Below, one piece after another: positions 36,004 through 47,394 of a stretch of DNA of 64,000 nt. The translations under genes were made by a program, and so were the position numbers. Source of the DNA: Benincasa hispida (Eukaryota > Streptophyta > Magnoliopsida > Cucurbitales > Cucurbitaceae); assembly GCF_009727055.1 (NCBI RefSeq), contig NC_052360.1:70600603-70664602 (forward strand), read 5' to 3'. The first letter of the stretch is position 1, and each line of letters starts with the position of its first letter. A model generated the notes under the pieces. The model was given only the letters and a program-made list of their open reading frames with translations. It was not told the origin of the DNA and did not search any database.

Positions 36004-38156
36004 TGTTGGGGATGATGCTCTAACCTCTCGTTGGGCCCTGTAGTTTGTAAACATTATATTGAACAAACGCTTGTGATGTAATAATATATGATATTTTTCT
36101 ACACTTTTGTCTATGGAACATTGGATGTTTTAATTGCTTTACCACAAACCAATAAACTAAGATCCTTGGTTGTTGTAACTTGAACATGTATGTGGAGACA
36201 TACAAGTGGATCATGTCTTAAGTGATAACCAAAATGATCTGTAGTATATTGATATACGAGGAAACCTTATCCTAGTAACACTATGGATGCGGCCTGCTTT
36301 GTAGAATAGTTACAAATGTTGTGACTTGTTACAAATGGTCTAATCCTGATCATTCATGTGGAGACATGCGGTGGAGGCATCCTATACAAAGGAGTTTGTA
36401 TAAGACTGAACCACGAAGTGTTATATTGTTATATAACGTTATTATGACAGAGACTTCACTTCACTAGGATGACCATAGGTAACATGACCTCAATCCTGAG
36501 TGAGTTGGGAACTATTGCCTTTGAGGGTGATTCTTTGATTTGCATGGGTGCAAGTGGCTAGATAGCCGACTCAAACCTACCACTTTAAGGATTCGTCTGA
36601 TTTGGGAGCTGGGAACTCAACTACACAAGATGAAATTCACTCCTTCCCCGAAGCAAGGATAAGTAGATAGATTCCTTCCTTAAGGGTTGATTCTGGGGCT
36701 TGAACAATATGGCACCACACACCTTTTCATGGTCCGAGAGGTGTTCACATATAGTAGGACTATCTTGATTCATTAGAGGGGCCAGTAGTACTTAAGGAGT
36801 TAGATGTAACTATAGGGGCAAAACGGTAAATTGGCCCAATTGTACTTACGAGCATCTGTGAATGGTTGTCGTACTGTTGATTGGTTATATCCGATGGACA
36901 CAGAAATATATCTGTGGTGAGAAGAATGTAACTGTCGGTCTTTAGTGGAATGCATGACAGTTAACGAATGGTGGATCTCATGGCTAAAGAGTTTAGTCAG
37001 CTATATACGTACCGTTGGAGCTTCAAGCCATGGTTCATAAGGTCCCCTTGGTAGCTCAATGAATTCAAGTTGAGAATCCGTTTTTGGGTCAATTTGAAGT
37101 GTTCAAATTGACAAAAGGGAGTTCGATTATATATGATATGATTGAACCGGTCAATTATATATGATATAGTTGACATAATGTATGAGATACATTAATTGGA
37201 GGAAAATGATATAAATATGATTTATATCTAGTGGAGGAGAAAAGGACTATGGTTCATATGTTGCATAGGATGTAATATTAAACCATAGGTTATAAATATA
37301 GTAAGATTATATTTATTTTTTAATTTAATAATTATGGGATAATTGTGGCGGTTTTTTCTCCGTAGCCGAATGAGATTGTGAGAGGATGCATTTCAGTTTT
37401 TGTAACTGAAGGATAAAATGAAAATGGTTTTCATTTTGCAAAAAATCAGACATTCACTCACTGATTGTGTATACTGCCTATCACGGGCAAACCGAGAGCA
37501 TAAACGACAACTCGGAGTTTACTAAACGATTGTGTACACGCGCGCGCCTTTTCCTAAACGATCACATAGAATTACTGAAATGATCGTCTAGCTCTTTCTA
37601 AGTGATCATGCGCCTGAGCGTTTTACTAAATGATCATCTATACGATCAAGCCCCTTTTACTACACGATCATGTACCTTTACCTAAATGATCAAGTATCAG
37701 TTTAAACGATAGACTCCCGATATCTCCCACTTGCTTGGTCGTGGTAAACGATCGTTTCTGCCTTCTTCCCACTACCAAATCCAATAGAGCCCACACCTCC
37801 TGGATTCTCACACTGAGAATACCGAGGGTTCTAAGTGGTGGTGTCTTCCTTGTTGCCAAGTTCGTGAGGAGTCCGTTCGTGGGTAGATGACAGTGATTTG
37901 GTGGATGATTGGTTTGGCTTCCACGGCGAGAGCGAGAGGTGCAGTCTTTGGACAAGAGAGAGATTTGAAAGGGTAAGAAGAGTTCTTCAACTGGTATGTA
38001 TCTCGTTCTTTTGTTGTTTAAAGTTCAAAGCATGTTGTAATTTATTGATTAAATGCATAACTAACCTGTTTGATTGTAAATGCGGTAATACTGTCACAAT
38101 GAGTTTGGAACAATCTTACTTTCGCTCGGAGGTACTTTTTGATAAGAGTTCCTTAA
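36004..38156 (+). repeat. Solo LTR inserted in element A (element F LTR family)
   Basis: It starts TGTTGGGGATGATGC. It ends GTTCCTTAA, where CTTCA would be expected (one change). Flanks are AGAAT (35999-36003) and AAAAT (38157-38161), a 5-bp target duplication with one change. At 2153 bp it is the most complete LTR of this family here. It contains the shared core near 37010-37060 and many ACGATCG-type motifs at 37500-37760, including the perfect palindrome AAACGATCGTTT. No internal sequence is present. Confidence 0.85.
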
Positions 38157-39140
38157 AAAATAATGTGGAATATCTATATATCATGTCCACTGTCTCAAAT
38201 AAAAAACGTATATTAGTAGAGTTGCCTGCTTTATCTTCTGGATTGTATTATACTCATATACAAGTAATTGAAACATATGTAACAATGAACCTGAAGTTCA
38301 TGAATCCAAACATATTTACAATTTGGCATGACCGATTGGGTCATCCAGGATCTATAATGATAAGAAGAATTATTGAAAATTCAAATGGACATCCATTGAA
38401 GAACCAGAAGATTTTTCAATCTAATGAAGTATCATGTAATACTTGCTCTCAAGGAAAATTGATAATTAGACCATCACCATCTAAAGTGAGGTTTGAATCA
38501 CCTGCATTTTTAGAACGAATTCATGGTGATATATGTGAACCATTAACTAATCAAGTGAACCATTTAGATATTTTATGGTATTAATAGATGTGTCCAGTAG
38601 ATGGTCACACATTTGCTTATTATCAAGTCGAAATCTTGCATTTGCAAGATTACTTGCTCAAATAATTAATTTAAGAGCACAATCTCCTAATTATACAATT
38701 AAGACCATTCGTCTTGATAATGCTGATGAATTTACATCTCAAGCTTTTGATAATTATTGTATGTCAATTGGGATAAGTGTTGAACATCTTGTAGCTCATG
38801 TTCATATACAAAATGGTTTAGCATAATCATTTATAAAAGGTTTGCAATTAATTGCAAGACCATTACTTATGAGAGCTAAGCTTTCTTCATCTGTATGAGG
38901 ACATGCTATTTTGCATGCAGCATCACTTGTACGCATTAGGCCAGTAGCTTATCATAAGTACTCGTCATTACAATTAGCTAATGGTCACGAGCCAAATATT
39001 TCCCATTTGAGAATTTTTAGATGTGCAGTATATATTCCAATTGCTCCATCACAATGCACTAAGATGGGTCCTCAAAGGAGGTTAGAAATATATATTGTAT
39101 ATGATTCCCCGTCAATTATAAATATCTTGAGCCCTTGACA
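38157..39140 (+). pseudogene. Copia integrase remnant (element A)
   Basis: After the solo LTR the frame gives the GAG-pre-integrase region and an intact HHCC zinc finger (WHDRLGHPG ... CNTCSQGK, about 38325-38460). The integrase core follows: HGDICEP with the first Asp (about 38524), then IRLDNADEFTS with the second (about 38708). The third acidic residue is destroyed: where element C reads N-G-L-V-E-S, element A has N-G-L-A-stop-S at 38824-38832, so the catalytic Glu codon has become TAA. Another stop (TGA at about 38896) replaces a conserved Trp. The C-terminal part (ANGHEPNISHLRIFRCAVY) runs to about 39140. Confidence 0.85.
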
Positions 39141-39221
39141 GGTGATGTATTTACTACATGATTTACTAATTGTCATTTTAATTAGACAAATTTTCCAACA
39201 TTAGGGGGAGGAACTAAGAAG

Positions 39222-41253
39222 TTGGAAAAAGAAATTACATGGAATGCATCGCTATTGTCTCATTTAGATCTCCGTACATATCAATGTGAACTTGAAGTTC
39301 AGAAAATAATTCATTCGCAAAATATAGCAAATCAATTACCAGATGCATTTATAGATGCAAAGAAAGTAACTAAGTCACATATACCATCTACAAATATTCC
39401 AGAAAAAATTGATATCCCAACACAATAAGTTGTCACTAATGAGTTTGGAACACGCCAAAAGCGTCGTAGATCAGTGGGTTCCGAAGATAAAAATCCTCGA
39501 AAATGAAAAATAATTAATAGTGAAAAAGACTTGGTTGAGGATGTAAATATCCATAAAGAAACACTTGACATGACTAGTGAGGAAGGTGAAATACCTAAAG
39601 ATAATAATGAGATTTCAATAAACTATGTCATGATAGGAAAATGATAAAATCGAACTAATGTAATTATTGACAACATTTTTTCATATAATATTGCTCTTGA
39701 TATTATATCTAAAAATGATGATCTTGAACCAAAATATGTTGAAGAATGTCAACATAGAAAAGATTGGCTTCAGTAGAAAGAAGCAATCGAGGCAGAATTA
39801 AACTTACTTTCAAAACGTCAGGTTTTTGGATCTGTAGTTCGAACACCAGAAGGTGTTAAACTTGTGGGATACAAATGGGGATTTGTGAGGAAAAGAAATG
39901 AAAATAATGAGGTCACAAGATATAAAGCAAGACTAGTTGCACAAGGTTTTTCACAAAGACTTGGTATTGATTTTGAGTAGACGTATTCTCCGGTGGTGGA
40001 TACAATTATATTAAGATATTTAATTGGCTTAACTGTGTATAAAAGTCTGGATATGCATCTTATGGGATGTAGTCACAACATATTTGTATGGATCTCTTGA
40101 TAATGATATTTATATGAGAATCCCGGAAGGATTTAAGGTACCTAAAACATATACATCAAATTCCCGGGAATAGTATTCAATAAAGTTACAGAGATCACTA
40201 TATGGATTGAAACAATCAAGATGGATATGGTACAATCGCCCAAGTGGATATTTATTGAAAGAATGATATCAAAATAATCCAATATGTCAGTGTATTTTTA
40301 TAAAGAAATCACAATCAGGATTTGCTATTATAACTGTATATGTTGATGACTTGAGTATAATTGGAACTCCTGAAGAGCTTTCAAAAGCAATAGAATATCT
40401 TAAGAAAGAATTTGAAATGAAAGATCTCGGGAAATTTTTTTTTTGCCTTGGTTTGCAAATTGGGCATTTAGCGGATGGAATATTTATTCATCAGTCAACT
40501 TGTATAGGAAAAATTTTGAAAAGATTTTACATGGACAAAGCACATCCATTAAATATTCTAATGGAAGCCCGTTTATTGGATATAAAGAAAGATATATTTT
40601 TACCTCGAGAAGATAATGAAAAACTTCTTGGTCCTAAAGTATCATATCTTAGTGCAATTGGTGCATTTATGTATCTTACTAATAATACAATACCAGATAT
40701 TGTATTTTCAATAAATTTATTAGCTAGATATAGTTCTACTCCTACAAAAAGACATCAGAACGAAATTAATCATATACTCCATTATCTCTAAGAAACAATC
40801 GATATGGGTTTGTTTTATTCAAATAAATCAAAATTTGATCTAGTTGGTTATGTAGATTCTGGATATTTATCTGATCCACACAAAGTTAGATCTCAAACAA
40901 ATTATCTGTTCACATGTGGAGAAACTGCTATATCATGGCGATCGTTGAAACAAACTATAACGGCCACTTCCTCAAATCATGCTGAAATTCTTGCAATTCA
41001 CGAGGCTAGTCGAGAATGTGTATGGCTAAGATCAATGACTCAACACATTCGTGAAACGTGTGACTTGTCCTCTAATAAAAACCTTCCAACAATATTATAC
41101 GAAGACAACACAGCTTGCATAGCCCAAATAAAAGGAGGATATATTGAAGGAGATAGAACAAAGCATATTTCACCGAAATTGTTCTACACTCATGATCTTG
41201 AAGAAAATGGAGACATCACCGTACAACAAATTTGTTTGAGGATAACCTGGTAG
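39222..41253 (+). pseudogene. Copia RT and RNase H remnant (element A)
   Basis: The linker (39222-39428) is followed by an RT with stops at 39774-39776 (TAG after GLQ) and at about 39978 (TAG in F-E-stop-T-Y-S-P). The catalytic box V-Y-V-D-D is intact at about 40337-40350. The longest clean stretches are 40351-40791 (RT C-terminus, EFEMKDLGKFFFCLGLQIG) and 40804-41253 (RNase H: VGYVDSGYLSDPHKVRSQT, SSNHAEILAIHEASRECVWL, TKHISPKLFYTHDL). They are separated by a TAA at about 40790. The RNase H end is shifted out of frame. Confidence 0.85.
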
Positions 41254-41255
41254 AC

Positions 41256-41492
41256 TTATTTACAAAAGCATTACCAACCATAACTTTTGAAACATTAGTT
41301 CACAATATTGAAATGCGGCAACTCAGAGATCTTAAGTAATATTTTCATTAGGGGGAGTAAATATATTGTATTTTTTAGGAATATGTATTATATGAAATAT
41401 GTACTCTTTTTCCTTCACTAGGGTTTTTCCCATTGTGTTTTTCCTAGTAAGGTTTTAACAAGACATATTTCATATATATATATATATATACG
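41256..41492 (+). other. 3' tail of element A ending in a (TA)n run
   Basis: A polypurine stretch TTAGGGGGAG lies at 41349-41358, then about 110 bp of noncoding tail and (TA)n at 41472-41490. In the inverted copy the same tail continues past the TA run to a second AAGGGGGAG and then the LTR. Here that end is missing and an opposite-orientation LTR follows. Confidence 0.7.
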
Positions 41493-42127
41493 TGATTTTG
41501 AAATGTCATAATTTTTTTAATATATTGAAAGTGGGGTATTGGTATTTGAGGAGGGATCCACCACTCATCGTAGTTTTCCAATATTTACCCATAAATGTCT
41601 TGTACGTAAACAAATATACCTTGTAAGTGGTTATACACTTTTTTACATAGTTTGAGAAGATGTTTGCAAATAGATTTTATGGAGATTTAATTTAAATAAT
41701 TTTTACTAGGATATTTGATTCATCTTTGAAAACTTAAGAATGTATCTTTTTAATTAAATTAAAGATTGTTTTTTATATGAAAATTGAGGAGCACAATGGT
41801 ATAACAATATGAAAAATATAATATAATAATATTTTTTTATATAAGAATAATAAATAATAAAAACTAAAATTATAAAATAAAATAACTAAAAACATAAAAT
41901 AACCAAATCACGAAATTGGATAATATATAAATTAGTGGAAGTGGAATTCTCACCAATGTTGGTGTGTTCTTAAGATCCACCAGATGACACTATTTATAGG
42001 CAAAGTGGCAAATAGGATGTGGACTTACATGGACACCAAACATGAATAACTACATGACACATGGAATGGTGACACATGGCCTTTGGGACACTAAACAATG
42101 GTCATCTATTTTCTATTATAATATTCA
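41493..42127 (-). repeat. LTR of the element A family, minus orientation
   Basis: 635 bp with TG...CA ends (the LTR runs TGAATATTATAATAG ... CATTTCAAAATCA on the minus strand). A TATAAATAG promoter box lies on the minus strand at 41990-41998. To its right is the minus-strand polypurine tract (AAGGGGGAGT at 42130-42140), so this is the 3' LTR of the inverted copy A'. The matching plus-orientation LTR is at 45666-46285. Confidence 0.8.
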
Positions 42128-42166
42128 TAATACTCCCCCTTGGATGCCTATATATATAATAGTAAC

Positions 42167-42191
42167 NNNNNNNNNNNNNNNNNNNNNNNNN
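42167..42191. other. Assembly gap (25 N)
   Basis: The 25 unknown bases are flanked on both sides by nearly the same text of about 50 bp (CTATTATAATATTCATAATA and onward, ending in TA repeats; 42107-42160 and 42198-42250). This suggests two overlapping contig ends left unmerged at a (TA)n run. Confidence 0.9.
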
Positions 42192-45100
42192 TTCTATTTC
42201 TATTATAATATTCATAATACTCCCCCTTGGATGCCTATATATATATATATATATAATATGAAATATGTCTTGTTAAAACCTTACTAGAGAAAAACACAAT
42301 GGGAAAAACCCTAGTGAAGGAAAAAGAGTACATATTTCATATAATACATATTCCTAAAAAAATACAATATATTTACTCCCCCTAATGAAAATATACTTAG
42401 ATATCTCTGAGTTGCCGCATTTCAATATTGTGAACTAATGTTTCAAAAGTTATGGTGTAATGCTTTTGTAAATAAGTCTACCAGGTTATCCTCAAACAAA
42501 TTTGTTGTACGGTGATGTCTCCATTTTCTTCAAGATCATGAGTGTAGAACAATTTCGGTGAAATATGCTTTGTTCTATCTCCTTCAATATATCCTCCTTT
42601 TATTTGGGCTATGCAAGCCTGTGTTGTCTTCGTATAATATTGTTGGAAGGTTTTTATTAGAGGACAAGTCACACGTTTCACGAATGTGTTGAGTCATTGA
42701 TCTTAGCCATACACATTCTCGACTAGCCTCGTGAATTGCAAGAATTTCAGCATGATTTGAGGAAGTGGCCGTTATAGTTTGTTTCAACGATCGCCATGAT
42801 ATTGCAGTTTCTCCACATGTGAACAGATAATTTGTTTGAGATCTAACTTTGTGTGGATCAGTAAATATCCAGAATCTACATAACCAACTAGATCAAATTT
42901 TGATTTATTTGAATAAACAAACCCATATCGATTGTTTCTTAGAGATAATGGAGTATATGATTAATTTCTCTGATGTCTTTTTGTAGGAGTAGAACTATAT
43001 CTAGCTAATAAATTTATTGAAAATACAATATCTGGTATTGTATTATTAGTAAGATACATAAATGCACCAATTGCACTAAGATATGATACTTTAGACCAAG
43101 AAGTTTTTCATTATCTTCTCGAGGTAAAAATATATCTTTCTTTATATCCAATAAACGGGCTTCCATTAGAATATTTAATGGATGTGCTTTGTCCATGTAA
43201 AATCTTTTCAAAATTTTCCTATACAAGTTGACTGATGAATAAATATTCCATCGCTAAATGCCCAATTTGCAAACAAGGCAAAAAAAAATTTCCCGAGATC
43301 TTTCATTTCAAATTCTTTCTTAAGATAATTCTATTGCTTTTGAAAGCTCTTCAGGAGTTCCAATTATACTCAAGTCATCAACATATACAGTTATAATAGC
43401 AAATCCTGATTGTGATTTCTTTATAAAAATACACTGACATATTGGATTATTTTGATATCATTCTTTCAATAAATATCCACTTGGGCGATTGTACCATATC
43501 CATCTTGATTGTTTCAATCCATATAGTGATCTCTGTAACTTTATTGAATACTATTCCCGGGAATTTGATGTATATGTTTTAGGTACCTTAAATCCTTCCG
43601 GGATTCTCATATAAATATCATTATCAAGAGATCCATACAAATATGTTGTGACTACATCCCATAAGATGCATATCCAGACTTTATATACACAGTTAAGCCA
43701 ATTAAATATCTTAATATAATTGGATCCACCACCGGAGAATACGTCTACTCAAAATCCCATACCAAGTCTTTGTGAAAAACCTTGTGCAACTAGTCTTGCT
43801 TTATATTCTTGTGACCTCATTATTTTCATTTCTTTTCCTCACAAATCCCCATTTGTATCCACAAGTTTAACACCTTCTGGTGTTCGAACTACAGATCCCA
43901 AAAACCTGACGTTTTGAAAGTAAGTTTAATTCTGCCTCGATTGCTTCTTTCTACTGAAGCCAATCTTTTCTATGTTGACATTCTTCAACATATTTTGGTT
44001 CAAGATCATCATTTTTAGATATAATATCAAGAGCAATATTATATGAAAAAATGTTGTCAATAATTACATTAGTTCGATTTTATCATTTTCCTATCATGAC
44101 ATAGTTTATTGAAATCTCATTATTATCTTTAGGATTTCACCTTCCTCACTAGTCATGTCAAGTGTTTCTTTATGGATATTTACATCCTCAACCAAAAGTC
44201 TTTTTCACTATTAATTATTTTTCATTTTCGAGGATTTTTATCTTCGAAACCCACTGATCTACGACGCTTTTGCGTGTTCCAAACTCATTAGTGACAACTT
44301 ATTGTGTTGGGATAATCAATTTTTTCTGGAATATTTGTAGATGGTATATGTGTGATTAGTTACTTTCTTTGCATCTATAAATGCATCTGGTAATTGATTT
44401 GCTGATTTTGCGAATGAATTATTTTCTGAACTTCAAGTTCACATTGATATGTACGGAGATCTAAATGAGACAATAGCGATGCATTCCATGTAATTTCTTT
44501 TTCCAACTTCTTAGTTCCTCCCCTAATGTTGGAAAATTGTCTAATTAAAATGACAATTAGTAAATCATGTAGTAAATACATCACCTGTCAAGGGCTCAAG
44601 ATATTTATAATTGACGGGGAATCATAATACAATATATATTTCTAACCTCCTTTGAGGACCCATCTTAGTGCATTGTGATGGAGCAATTGGAATATATACT
44701 GCACATCTAAAAATTCTCAAATGGGAAATATTTTGGCTCGTGACCATTAGCTAATTGTAATGACCGAGTATTATGATAGCTACTGGCCTAATGCGTACAA
44801 GTGATGCTGCATGCAAAATAGCATGTCCTCATACAGATGAAGAAAGCTTAGCTCTCATAAGTAATGGTCTTGCAATTAATTGCAAACCTTTTATAAATGA
44901 TTATGCTAAACCATTTTGTATATGAACATGAGCTACAAGATTTCAACACTTATCCCAATTGACATACAATAATTATCAAAAGCTTGAGATGTAAATTCAT
45001 CAGCATTATCAAGACGAATGGTCTTAATGTTATAATTAGGAGATTGTGCTCTTAAATTAATTATTTGAGCAAGTAATCTTGCAAATGCAAGATTTCGACT

Positions 45101-45653
45101 TGATAATAAGCAAATGTGTGACCATCTACTGGACACATCTATTTATACCATAAAATATCTAAATGTTCACTTGATTAGTTAATGGTTCACATATATCACC
45201 ATGAATTCGTTCTAAAAATGCAAGTGATTCAAACCTCACTTTAGATGGTGATGGTCTAATTATCAATTTTCCTTGAGAGCAAGTATTACATGATACTTCA
45301 TTAGATTGAAAAATCTTCTGGTTCTTCAATGGATGTCCATTTTGAATTTTCAATAATTCTTCTTATCATTATTAGATCCTGATGACCCATCGGTCATGCC
45401 AAATTGTAAATATGTTTGGATTCATGAAACTTCAGGTTCATTGTTACATATGTTTCAATTACTTGTATATGAGTATAATACAATCCAGAAGATAAAGCAG
45501 GCAACTCTACTAAATATACGTTTTTTATTTGAGACAGTGGACATGATATATAGATATTCCACATTATTTTTTAAGGACTCTTATCAAAAAGTACCTCCGA
45601 GCGAAGTAAGATTGTTCCAAACTCATTGTGACAGTATTTACCGCATTTACAAT
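42192..45653 (-). mobile_element. Inverted copy A' of element A
   Basis: Read on the minus strand, this matches 38073-41490 closely over its whole length. It includes the last ~80 bp of the solo LTR that had interrupted element A (45575-45653). Therefore the copy was made after the solo LTR had inserted. It shares element A's stops, including the TAA at the catalytic integrase Glu (about 44922), the TAG in F-E-stop-T-Y-S-P (about 43745) and the TAG after GLQ (about 43955). It has a few further single-base indels of its own. Confidence 0.85.
42478..45400 (-). pseudogene. Copia pol remnant in A' (integrase, RT, RNase H)
   Basis: On the minus strand the order is pre-integrase and integrase (about 45400-44600), linker with LEKEITWNASLLSHLDLRTY (44375-44584), RT (44000-43000) and RNase H (42900-42478). 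The same catalytic lesions as in element A are present. Additional frameshifts split RNase H into overlapping frames (42478-42681 and 42584-42787). It has no gag or protease of its own. Confidence 0.83.
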
Positions 45654-45665
45654 ATCTCTCTCTGT

Positions 45666-46285
45666 AATAGATGACCATTGTTTAGTGTCCCAAAGGCCAT
45701 GTGTCACCATTCCATGTGTCATGTAGTTATTCATGTTTGGTGTCCATGTAAGTCCACATCCTATTTGCCACTTTGCCTATAAATAGTGTCATCTGGTGGA
45801 TCTTAAGAACACACCAACATTGGTGAGAATTCCACTTCCACTAATTTATATATTATCCAATTTCGTGATTTTGGTTATTTTATGTTTTAGTTATTTTATT
45901 TTATAATTTTAGTTTTTATTTATTTATTATTCTTATATAAAAAAATATTATTATATTATATTTTTCATATTGTATTACCATTGTGCTCCTCAATTTTCAT
46001 ATAAAAAACAATCTTTTAATTAATTAAAAAAGATACATTCTTAAGTTTTCAAAGATGAATCAAATATCCTAGTAAAAAATTATTTAAATTAAATCTCCAT
46101 AAAACTTATTTGCAAACATCTTCTCAAACTATGTAAAAAAGTGTATAACCACTTACAAGGTATATTTGTTTACGTACAAGACATTTTATGGGTAAATATG
46201 GAAAACTACGATGAGTGGTGGATCCCTCCTCAAATACCAATACCCACATTTCAATATATTAAAAAATTATGACATTTCAAAATCA
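45666..46285 (+). repeat. LTR of the element A family, plus orientation (first bases missing)
   Basis: It is the reverse complement of 41493-42127, except that its first ~25 bp are replaced by CTCTCTCTG text at 45653-45665. A TATAAATAG box lies at 45778-45786. It ends AAAATCA at 46285, followed by CGTCC. Confidence 0.82.
45778..45786 (+). promoter_or_regulatory. LTR TATA box
   Basis: TATAAATAG about 110 bp into the LTR, in the context GCCTATAAATAGTGTCATC. It matches the plant TATA consensus and would mark the start of R in this LTR family. Confidence 0.6.
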
Positions 46286-46428
46286 CGTCCATAATGTGGT
46301 CATCTATCACAATTTCTCAAAAGAAAACTTTTTTTTTTTTTTTTTTTTTTTGCAACATTTGGAATAGAAGCAATGTTTAATCTGAAAAGTTTTCAACTCT
46401 GAGGAATTATTTAGTCTTGCAGGATCTA

Positions 46429-47311
46429 AGGACGGATCTATGAAGGAGCTAGGATCTAAGGACGGATCTATGAAGGAGCTAGGGAGGCGCGTACTCCCTC
46501 ACATCGTGTCAGTTTACATTTATATTTATTTGTTTATTTATATAATTTTTAATTCAATAGTAATGGGCTAGAAAAAATTAATTCTACTTTTTTTTATCAT
46601 ATATGTATACATATTTATATACAAATATTTTTTAGTGGTAACTATTTAGTTATTGATTTTTAGTTTATGAAGATTAAGGCATACAAACACCATTTTTACA
46701 CATAATTTTTTTAGTTTTTATTTACTTTACCATTATTTTAAATTACATTTAAGTTAGTACAAGTTTAATCTTCAGTTTCTTAAATTATGGCTAATAAATA
46801 TCTAAACTTTTAATTTTAACCCTAATAAATCCTTTAAAAACGGTATTAAAAAATCCATTTAAAATGTCTAACAAATATATAAACTTTCAATTTAGTATCT
46901 AAAAATCCCATAAAAAATAAACAACTTAAAAAGTAATCGTTGTATTAGAAAAAAATTATTTTTGTTTATAATTGGAGCTCAAATTTTCAAATTTGTAGCC
47001 ATTGATTATATCATTTTTTATTAAAAAAAAGTCTGAAACTACGTGTAAAACACACAAATCGAAATTTCAATGATCTAGTATATATTTTTTAAAATTCAAG
47101 AATTATATTTGACACAAATTTAGAAGTGAATGTGCTAAAATTTTAACCTTATGTAAAGTTGTGTCTCTAACATGAAATTTTGGATGTCATTGTTCGTATG
47201 TCAAGTAGCTATGCTCATTCGATATTATATGACTTGAATATTATATCAATGCATCTAAAATTAAATTTATATATACTTGTGCCCGCAGATAAAATCCTGG
47301 ATCCGCCAATG
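46429..47311. mobile_element. Non-autonomous Mutator-like element
   Basis: The ends are short imperfect inverted repeats: GGACGGATCTATGA at the left, and GGCGGATCCAGGA at the right read in reverse. The flanks GCAGGATCTA (46419-46428) and GCAAGATCCA (47312-47321) fit a 10-bp target duplication with two changes; 9-11 bp is the Mutator range. The ~880 bp interior is AT-rich and noncoding. A perfect 30-bp tandem duplication (46421-46450 and 46451-46480) spans the left end. Assignment to Mutator rests on target-duplication length only. Confidence 0.5.
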
Positions 47312-47394
47312 GCAAGATCCATAGTATAAGAAGTTAGTCATGAAATTGATGTTTTTAAATCGTGGTGCTCACAAACTTTTTGGATTAAACAACG

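Larger units (their letters stand above)
34635..41492 (+). mobile_element. Copia element A (plus), without either of its own LTRs
   Basis: It runs from within gag through protease, integrase, RT and RNase H to a purine-rich tail, interrupted by a solo LTR at 36004-38156. No 5' LTR precedes it; the left edge joins the interior of LTR0's element. At the right it ends in a (TA)n run at 41472-41490 and meets an LTR of its own family in the opposite orientation. Its pol is duplicated in inverted form at 42192-45653, and an older relative lies at 47395-49202. Confidence 0.82.
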
